From: Bacteriovoracaceae bacterium UBA1511 | GTDB taxonomy: Bacteria; Bdellovibrionota; Bacteriovoracia; Bacteriovoracales; Bacteriovoracaceae | Direction: 5' to 3' | Assembly: GCA_002323535.1 (NCBI GenBank) | Contig: DCQT01000055.1 | Location: 12,688 to 26,827, forward strand | DNA: 14,140 bases | Shown here: positions 5,407 through 11,371 of the stretch, in pieces | How positions within the stretch are numbered: position 1 is the stretch's first letter | Layout of the letters: every line of letters begins with the position of its first letter | Program-made: the position numbers and the translations under genes | The notes under the pieces: model-generated | What the model was told of the DNA's origin: nothing | What the model saw: the letters and a program-made list of their open reading frames with translations, nothing else | Database searches by the model: none

Positions 5407-7158
5407 ATGGACACTCAACATATAATTGACGAAGCATTAAAGTGGACCCAGAACTCTGCAATCGACGAACTAGACCGAGAAGAAATAAAAACACTTATTG
5501 ATAAAGACGAAATTCAAGAATTAACGGAAAGATTTTATAAAGACCTTGAGTTTGGTACTGGAGGCTTAAGGGCAATCCTTGGAAATGGTAAGAATAGAAT
5601 TAATAAATATACCATTCGAAAAGCCACTCAGGCTGTCGTAAATGCGATAAAGGAACTTCCAAAGTCTGAATATAAAATGGCCATTTGTTACGACTCTCGA
5701 AAGTACTCCAAAGAATTTGCCATGGAAGCAGCTAGTGTCTGTGCAGCAAATAATGTCCACGCCTACCTATACAACCGACTCAACCCAGTTGCTCTTCTTT
5801 CATTTGCAGTTAGAGATTTAGGCTGTGATGCGGGTGTAATGGTTACGGCCAGTCATAACCCACCTAAATATAATGGCTACAAAGTTTTCTGGAGCGACGG
5901 TGCTCAGGTTACTCCTCCAAATGATAAAATGATTATTAATCACTACAATAAAATTCAACGCTTCGAAGATATTCCTACAAAGGACTTCGATTCTTCTCTT
6001 GAAAAAGGACTCATCACTATTCTTGGTGAAAAAATGGAGACAAAATACCAACAATCAATCAAAAGCAAAATGATTAAGCCGTACGAAGCACAAGCAAGTG
6101 GCGATGACCTTAGTATTGTGTTTACACCAATTCATGGCACGGGGTTAGTCCCATGTACAGAGGCACTAAAAATCAGTGGGTTTAACAACGTCATCGTCCC
6201 CAGCGAGCAAGCAGAGCCTGATCACCGCTTTCCAACAGTTAAGAGCCCCAACCCTGAGAACCCTGAAGCCTTGGCGATGGCCATTCAGCTAATGCAACAA
6301 CAAAATGCAGATATTGTCATGGGCACAGACCCAGATACAGACAGACTAGGAGTTGCCATACAAAAAGATGGCGATATCTTTTTTCCCAATGGAAATCAGA
6401 TTGGCACATTAATGCTTCATTTTATTCTCACCCAGTCAAAAGAAATTCCTGCAAATAGTTATTTTGTAAAAACAATCGTGACGACTGACCTTCAACGAAA
6501 AATTGCTGAAAAATATTGTGTGGACTGTGAAAACACCTTAACGGGATTTAAATGGATTTGTGGTCGAGTTAAAGAGATTGAAGAGCAACAACCTGAGAGA
6601 AACTTTCTTTTTGGAACAGAAGAATCTTTTGGCTACCTTCACCATCCTTATGTAAGAGACAAAGATGGAGTAAGCTCCGTAGTCTTGATGGCCGAAATAG
6701 CCCTCCATTACAAAAACAAAGGCATAACAATTTATGATGCCCTAAATTCCATATATGAAGAGTTTGGTTATTACCAAGAAGAACTTCTTTGCTTAGACTA
6801 TGAAGGTAAATCTGGCGCCGAAAAAATTTCACGCATAATGAATTACTTTCGTGAAAATATTACTCAAAATTTTGCCGACCAAAAGTTAAAGTTGATTGAA
6901 GATTATCAATCTAGTACCAAGACAACGATGTCATCCGAAAACAAGGAATTAATAAAACTCCCAAAAAGTAACGTCCTTGGGCTGTTTTTTGAAAACGGAG
7001 ACATTATTTATCTTCGTCCGTCAGGAACTGAACCTAAAATAAAATTTTACGTTATGGTTAATGAAAAAGATGGAAACATAGAGCAAAAAGCCTCTTTGGC
7101 AAGTGAGAAAATCTCACGATATATAGAAGTAATTAAATCAACTTCAGAGAATTGTTAA
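5407..7158 (+). CDS. Phosphoglucomutase/phosphomannomutase, alpha-D-phosphohexomutase family
   Basis: A 583-residue cytoplasmic enzyme interconverting hexose 1- and 6-phosphates, feeding sugar nucleotides for envelope polysaccharide or glycogen. All four domains of the superfamily are visible. Domain 1: substrate loop GTGGLRAILGNG (50-61) and phosphoserine loop TASHNPPKYNGYK with catalytic Ser149. Domain 2: metal loop DPDTDR with D308, D310, D312. Domain 3: sugar-specificity loop GTEESFGYL (403-411). Domain 4: phosphate-binding RPSGTEPK (537-544). Length and loops match the long PgcA/PGM2-like group (about 570-600 residues) rather than the ~460-residue AlgC/GlmM types. Glucose versus mannose specificity cannot be settled here. 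AAGGA lies 6 nt before the ATG. It is followed after 16 nt by queC, so the two are probably co-transcribed. Confidence 0.93.
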   Translation: MDTQHIIDEALKWTQNSAIDELDREEIKTLIDKDEIQELTERFYKDLEFGTGGLRAILGNGKNRINKYTIRKATQAVVNAIKELPKSEYKMAICYDSRKYSKEFAMEAASVCAANNVHAYLYNRLNPVALLSFAVRDLGCDAGVMVTASHNPPKYNGYKVFWSDGAQVTPPNDKMIINHYNKIQRFEDIPTKDFDSSLEKGLITILGEKMETKYQQSIKSKMIKPYEAQASGDDLSIVFTPIHGTGLVPCTEALKISGFNNVIVPSEQAEPDHRFPTVKSPNPENPEALAMAIQLMQQQNADIVMGTDPDTDRLGVAIQKDGDIFFPNGNQIGTLMLHFILTQSKEIPANSYFVKTIVTTDLQRKIAEKYCVDCENTLTGFKWICGRVKEIEEQQPERNFLFGTEESFGYLHHPYVRDKDGVSSVVLMAEIALHYKNKGITIYDALNSIYEEFGYYQEELLCLDYEGKSGAEKISRIMNYFRENITQNFADQKLKLIEDYQSSTKTTMSSENKELIKLPKSNVLGLFFENGDIIYLRPSGTEPKIKFYVMVNEKDGNIEQKASLASEKISRYIEVIKSTSENC

Positions 7159-7174
7159 GAAACTAAAGGCTAAC

Positions 7175-7876
7175 ATGAAAGACCTGGCAATTGTTTTAGT
7201 AAGCGGTGGAATGGATTCTTGCTGCACGGCTGCTATCGCGGCATCCAAGCACGCAAACCTCGCTTTTCTTCACCTAAATTATCGACAAAGAACTGAAAGA
7301 AAAGAGCTTGAGTGTTTTAACAAGATTGCTGACCACTATGATGTTCCAAATGAACTAAGAAAAGTTATTGATATCTCTTTTCTCGGGCAAATTGGAGGTA
7401 GTTCATTAACTGATGAAAACATTGATGTAAAAAAATATAAAGGTGACACAGAGGAAGTACCTGATAGCTACGTTCCATTTAGAAATACCCACATCATATC
7501 TATGGCCGTCAGCTGGGCGGAAGTAATAAGGGCTACAAAAATATACATTGGAGCAGTTGAAGAAGACTCCAGTGGATATCCTGATTGCAGACCTAGCTAC
7601 TACAAAGCGATGAATGAGCTTATAAAACAAGGTACAAAAGATGGTAATATTGAAGTTATTACACCGCTAATTCACCTTTCAAAAAAGGACATTATCAACA
7701 AGTCTTTTGACTTAAATGCGCCTATCCAACATACTTGGTCTTGCTATGACAAAGAAGATAAGGCTTGTGGTGTCTGTGACTCATGTGCATTAAGGCTGAG
7801 AGGTTTTGAGCAGGCGAAAAAGATAGACCCAATAGAATACGAAAATCGACCTAGTTACCTAATTAATAATTCTTAG
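7175..7876 (+). CDS. queC: 7-cyano-7-deazaguanine synthase
   Basis: A 233-residue ATP-dependent enzyme converting 7-carboxy-7-deazaguanine plus ammonia to preQ0 in queuosine tRNA modification. It has the PP-loop VSGGMDS (9-15), the conserved SYVPFRN (98-104), and SGYPDCRPSYY (133-143). The zinc site is C190, C198, C201, C204 (SCY...CGVCDSC), followed by the family's ALRLRGF. Length is typical. AAAGG lies 5 nt before the ATG, and the gene sits 16 nt after pgm in an apparent operon. No queD, queE or queF is in the window. The last 14 bp overlap the end of convergent pyrD, and the stops of both genes lie within one inverted repeat. Confidence 0.95.
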   Translation: MKDLAIVLVSGGMDSCCTAAIAASKHANLAFLHLNYRQRTERKELECFNKIADHYDVPNELRKVIDISFLGQIGGSSLTDENIDVKKYKGDTEEVPDSYVPFRNTHIISMAVSWAEVIRATKIYIGAVEEDSSGYPDCRPSYYKAMNELIKQGTKDGNIEVITPLIHLSKKDIINKSFDLNAPIQHTWSCYDKEDKACGVCDSCALRLRGFEQAKKIDPIEYENRPSYLINNS

Positions 7877-7891
7877 GTAAGTTAAGTTTTT
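7855..7891. terminator. Hairpin over the overlapping queC and pyrD stop codons
   Basis: TTACCTAA (7855-7862) and TTAGGTAA (7873-7880) make a perfect 8-bp stem around a 10-nt loop. The loop contains the pyrD stop codon (7863-7865), and the right arm contains most of the queC stop. On the plus strand GTTAAG and five Ts (7887-7891) follow, suiting termination of pgm-queC. On the minus strand the downstream T content is weaker (a TTTT about 16 nt further on). The stem is AT-rich, so strength is doubtful. Confidence 0.48.
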
Positions 7892-8924
7892 CCTCATAGA
7901 CAACACGAATAAGCTCCTCAAGGTTAGTGAACCCAAAGTAAGACATAACTGAAAGTATCTGATCTTGAAATGATTTAAAAATACCAGGTCCTTTAAAAAT
8001 AATAGAAGAATAGAGCTGCATTACTTTTCCACCATCTTGCCAAAAATCCCAAAGATGCGAGAACTCACTAACTCCACCGACACCAATAACGTCAAAAGTT
8101 GCGTCATTACGAGTAACCTCTAACACTTTACGGCGAATTCTCTTAGCTCTATCATAAAGAAGCTCTCCTGAGACGCCTCCTTTACCCATATTTTCCATAA
8201 CAGTCGTATTGGTGCAAATCATTCCTGAAATACTTGAGCTCAAAGCAAACTCTGAAATTTCTTTAACTTGGTTATCATTTAAGTCAGGCGCAATTTTCAA
8301 ATAAATAGGCTTATTCTTGCTATTAACTTTCGTTAATTCATCAAACAATTCATTTAAAAAATCAAGTTTTTGAAGCTCTCTTAAGCCAGGCGTATTGGGA
8401 GAACTTACATTTACTACAAAATATTCACCCGCATGTTTTAACTTCTCAAAAGATACAAGGTAATCTTCGATAGCTTTGTCATTTGGAGTAATTTTATTTT
8501 TTCCAATATTAATACCTAAAATCATAGATTTTTTATCATGCTTAGAGATGTTGCTTTGAACAACATCAACACCTGGCCCATTAAAGCCCATTCGGTTGAG
8601 AATTGACTCATCAGCGGGATACCTAAAAAGTCTAGGTTTTGGGTTTCCCATTTGAGGAAGCGGTGTTACTGTTCCTACCTCTAAAGCTCCTACCCCTAGG
8701 CGAGAAAAAAAAGTAATCAATCTTGCTTGCTTATCTAAACCCGCTGCGATTCCCAAAGGAAAACTCCATTGGCCAGCTCGAGTTGAAACACTTAAAGATT
8801 TTTTATTTTCAATTTGATATGGAAGAGAAAAAAAACGAGGAGAAGTATTAAGTAAACCAAGAGTTATGTCATGCGCAAGCTCGGGCTCTAACTTAAAAAG
8901 AATCTTCTTTGCTAAACTATACAT
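7863..8924 (-). CDS. pyrD: Dihydroorotate dehydrogenase (quinone), class 2
   Basis: An FMN enzyme of the inner membrane face that oxidises dihydroorotate to orotate with quinone as acceptor, step four of UMP synthesis. The frame is open to 9101, but the ATG at 8924 is chosen: it starts the class 2 N-terminal helix (MYSLAKKILFKLEPELAHDI) and gives 353 residues. The 59 residues before it are just another frame of the upstream gene. Visible motifs: AAGLDKQA, NRMGFNGPG, NVSSPNTPGLREL with catalytic Ser175 (same number as in E. coli PyrD), KIAPDL, ICTNTT, SGELL, GVGGV and QLYSSIIFKGPG for FMN phosphate. The class 1 catalytic Cys is absent. The start lies 1 nt after the stop of the lipoprotein gene (TAG-G-ATG), so translational coupling is likely; no separate good ribosome site is seen. 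Confidence 0.95.
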   Translation of the reverse strand: MYSLAKKILFKLEPELAHDITLGLLNTSPRFFSLPYQIENKKSLSVSTRAGQWSFPLGIAAGLDKQARLITFFSRLGVGALEVGTVTPLPQMGNPKPRLFRYPADESILNRMGFNGPGVDVVQSNISKHDKKSMILGINIGKNKITPNDKAIEDYLVSFEKLKHAGEYFVVNVSSPNTPGLRELQKLDFLNELFDELTKVNSKNKPIYLKIAPDLNDNQVKEISEFALSSSISGMICTNTTVMENMGKGGVSGELLYDRAKRIRRKVLEVTRNDATFDVIGVGGVSEFSHLWDFWQDGGKVMQLYSSIIFKGPGIFKSFQDQILSVMSYFGFTNLEELIRVVYEEKLNLPKNY

Positions 8925-8925
8925 C

Positions 8926-9864
8926 CTAATACAACATAACCTTGTCACCAACTGCAGGTGCACCTCCAGAGTGTAACCTTGCGATCGCCCCATTGGCACC
9001 AAAAAACTCAACAACCTCAACAGTTGCCTTAACCATACCTTTTGATTTACCCAGATATGCTCCTGTGCTTGGGTCAAATACCTTTTTCCCCTCAAGCACA
9101 ACTTTCAAGATATCCCCAACCTTAATACCGTTTTTTCTACCTGCGTTTAAGTAAAAATCATTTCCCTCTATTTTTGCGATTTTTCCAACCCAGCTTTTTG
9201 CGGCTTGATTTTCTCCTACGAATTTAACAATTTTTGGAATAGCAAGGTCAATCGCTCTATTAAGTAGACTGTTCCTTTTGGCCAAAACTGTTTTTCGTTC
9301 CAGGCCAACTATTTCAAAACTTTTATCCTCTACGAATGCCTCTATTTCTTTTTTTCCAATTTCGATCTCTGCTTCAACATCTATCACTCTTATCTCAATT
9401 TTTACTCCAGCAAGTAAGAATACCTCTTTCGCCAGTCCCATATCATCAATCTTCTTTCTTACAAAAGCATCTTTGATCTCACCATATACAATTGTATTTA
9501 ATTGGTGCTCCAGCCCTTTCTCAAGGATCATTGGCCACCTACTACCGCCACTAGTTAGAACTTGTTTAGAGGATAACAAACCTCCTTTAAGCTCTGGCTT
9601 AAAAATAAAACGGCCAGACTTAAGCATTCCGAGTCTAAGCGACTCCGTCGCATAAGTTGAAAGAAGATCACCTCCAATAGGTGAGCCATTATACAAGGGA
9701 AGAATTTCTGCATTTTTTTTGATAAAGAAATTTCTTTTCTTCTTCATCGCAGATTTACGCTTTAGTAAAGTATTTCTTTTAACACCAATTGTTGAACAAC
9801 TTGTCAAAAATAATAAAAAGGAAAAGAGTGCATTTAAGAATATTAATTTACTGTGCATTTTCAT
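8926..9864 (-). CDS. Lipoprotein with CsgG-like and C-terminal FlgT-like regions
   Basis: A 312-residue lipoprotein. The start is taken as the ATG at 9864 with GAGGG 11 nt upstream; a TTG at 9882 in the same frame is less likely. The signal peptide ends in lipobox FLTSC (C23). A basic stretch follows (KRNTLLKRKSAMKKKR). Residues about 54-215 resemble the CsgG/HfaB fold: ATESLRLGMLKSGRF, then VYGEIKDAF and AGVKIEIRVIDVEA. The end (about 222-312) resembles the FlgT C-terminal domain, with NGIKVGDILKV, DPSTGAYLG and a final AVGDKVMLY. Members of these families sit at or near the outer membrane and work in secretion or flagellar-motor rings. A role here is inferred only at the fold level. It overlaps the upstream secreted-protein gene by 17 bp and abuts pyrD. 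Confidence 0.7.
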   Translation of the reverse strand: MKMHSKLIFLNALFSFLLFLTSCSTIGVKRNTLLKRKSAMKKKRNFFIKKNAEILPLYNGSPIGGDLLSTYATESLRLGMLKSGRFIFKPELKGGLLSSKQVLTSGGSRWPMILEKGLEHQLNTIVYGEIKDAFVRKKIDDMGLAKEVFLLAGVKIEIRVIDVEAEIEIGKKEIEAFVEDKSFEIVGLERKTVLAKRNSLLNRAIDLAIPKIVKFVGENQAAKSWVGKIAKIEGNDFYLNAGRKNGIKVGDILKVVLEGKKVFDPSTGAYLGKSKGMVKATVEVVEFFGANGAIARLHSGGAPAVGDKVMLY

Positions 9865-11335
9865 TTTTAATTTCACCCTCAAGACTAGATACTGTTTCCT
9901 CTAAAGATATCTCGACACTTCTGTCGTCAACAGAGGACATCATGACTAATTTGTTACTTATTTTTTTACTTTCCCATTGTCTAAATTTATTCAATGCCTC
10001 ACTTTTTGGCCCATTAAAATAAAGATCAAAATAAACAGAATCATCAAGAATAATAAAGTTACTAGTCAAAAAATTATGATTCGCTCCTGAAATCGCAAGA
10101 AAGTCATTTAGGGCATATACATCATTCATATTTTTAGGTTTATGAACTTTAATTGAGAGACTATTGTTTACGCTGGGATACCTAGCAATTGATTCTTTAT
10201 TTTTCCTAAGGGATTTGATTGGATAATTATACAGCTTAGTCGCTAACGATGAATAAAATGAATTCGGTAAAGAAGAAAATAATTCTCCTTCAGAAAAATT
10301 AAAGTCATCAAAAAATATTGAACTTCTTCCTCTGAGGTCAAAAAGGGCCACCCCTCCCTTGAACGCATAAGAGCCTTTTTGATTTTCTGTATCATATTTA
10401 GCTCGCATGAAAGAATATTGTATCTTTAAGTAAAGCTCTCCATCTATTATTTCATTTTCAATATTTTCACTTCCCTCTTTGGTAGGTTTATCTGTCGGGG
10501 GGGGAGTTTCTACGAGAACTTCTGTACTTCCAACATCACTATTTTTTTTTGACTCAAGTTCAATTAAGTCTACTGATGATTTTTCTCTTTCCCCATCCTC
10601 TGGTGCAATACTAAGCTTCTTTTCAAAATCATCACTTTCCTCATCAGAGATAAAAATTATATTTTTAACAATTTCCCCGTATTCTTTTTCAAAGAACCTT
10701 TTCCACTTTTGTATTAGGGCGATCTTAATATCCTCCATCATCTCGCTTTGAAAAGATTCCCCTTGGTCATTTGAGTATAAAGATGAGTGATCTTCAAAGG
10801 TAAGATTCACAAACATTTTATCAAAAGTTCTTTCAAGGTTTTGTTTTGTAAGTGAGAAGTAAAAAGATTTTAGCCTGGTCTTATTAATCTTAACTTTCAT
10901 TCTTATAAATTTTAAAGATGGGTTAGTTAAAGACTGAGATCTATTTTTAATAGAATAAGAGGAGAACACCCTAGACCTTTCAAGGTATTTTGCTTTTTGA
11001 GTAAGAATTAATTCTCTTTTTTTAATCTGAAAATTCAGAAGCTCATCAAAATTTTCAGCACTTTGCATCTCTAATATTTTTTCATCAAACCAATCAACCT
11101 TAGTCTTAATTTTTTCTTCTATTTTACTATCAAAGCCTTGCCAAAATTCCTGAGGACTTAAATCTAATGAGGTTAAATGAGTATTAAGTATATTTTTTTT
11201 TGCAGAGTATATTAATTGTTTTTTAACAAATGTTGGCTTATCTGACTCTATGGAAAGAAACTCTCCTTCTCCTGTTAAGTACTTTGACCAGGCTGCTGTC
11301 GAGATAAACAGTAATAATAAAATGAGCGTCTTCAA
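9848..11335 (-). CDS. Secreted/periplasmic protein with weak FlgT-like N-terminus
   Basis: A 495-residue protein starting at TTG 11335, supported by AAGGA 7 nt upstream and by an immediate signal peptide (KTLILLLLFISTAAWS, cleavage near residue 17). The mature N-terminus (KYLTGEGEF, then an Ala/Lys helix) faintly recalls the N-terminal domain of flagellar protein FlgT; this is weak. Residues about 60-225 are Lys/Glu-rich and mostly helical. Residues about 231-296 are a low-complexity acidic linker (Glu/Asp/Ser/Pro/Thr), and about 297-495 look like a second folded alpha/beta domain. Three prolines (278-280) in the linker are encoded by a C8 run, a candidate slippage site. The next gene encodes a CsgG/FlgT-like lipoprotein and overlaps this one, so the two probably act together in the envelope. 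No firm family assignment. Confidence 0.72.
   Translation of the reverse strand: MKTLILLLLFISTAAWSKYLTGEGEFLSIESDKPTFVKKQLIYSAKKNILNTHLTSLDLSPQEFWQGFDSKIEEKIKTKVDWFDEKILEMQSAENFDELLNFQIKKRELILTQKAKYLERSRVFSSYSIKNRSQSLTNPSLKFIRMKVKINKTRLKSFYFSLTKQNLERTFDKMFVNLTFEDHSSLYSNDQGESFQSEMMEDIKIALIQKWKRFFEKEYGEIVKNIIFISDEESDDFEKKLSIAPEDGEREKSSVDLIELESKKNSDVGSTEVLVETPPPTDKPTKEGSENIENEIIDGELYLKIQYSFMRAKYDTENQKGSYAFKGGVALFDLRGRSSIFFDDFNFSEGELFSSLPNSFYSSLATKLYNYPIKSLRKNKESIARYPSVNNSLSIKVHKPKNMNDVYALNDFLAISGANHNFLTSNFIILDDSVYFDLYFNGPKSEALNKFRQWESKKISNKLVMMSSVDDRSVEISLEETVSSLEGEIKNENAQ
10497..10504 (-). repeat. C8 homopolymer (G8 on plus strand) within a coding region
   Basis: Eight consecutive Gs on the plus strand read as C8 in the minus-strand gene, encoding Thr-Pro-Pro-Pro in the acidic linker of the secreted 495-residue protein. 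Such a run is striking in AT-rich DNA. Loss of one C brings a TAA after 16 further codons; gain of one C brings a TAA after two codons (GAC AGA TAA). Either change would remove the C-terminal ~200 residues. Confidence 0.85.
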
Positions 11336-11371
11336 TTAAACATCCTTGTTCACTAATTTGGTGACACCTAT

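Noticed and set aside
5252..5494. 80-codon minus-strand frame over the ferredoxin/pgm intergenic region
   Set aside because: It covers the promoter region and the pgm start, and its translation resembles no protein I know.
8925..9101. 59-residue N-terminal extension of PyrD
   Set aside because: It is the out-of-frame reading of the lipoprotein gene; the class 2 PyrD N-terminus begins at 8924.
9278..9655. 125-codon plus-strand open frame
   Set aside because: Antisense to the CsgG-like lipoprotein gene, Ser/Ile/Pro-rich low-complexity translation, no ribosome site; a shadow frame.
10479..10751. 90-codon plus-strand open frame across the G8 run
   Set aside because: Its Ser-rich translation is the antisense of the acidic linker; no independent support.
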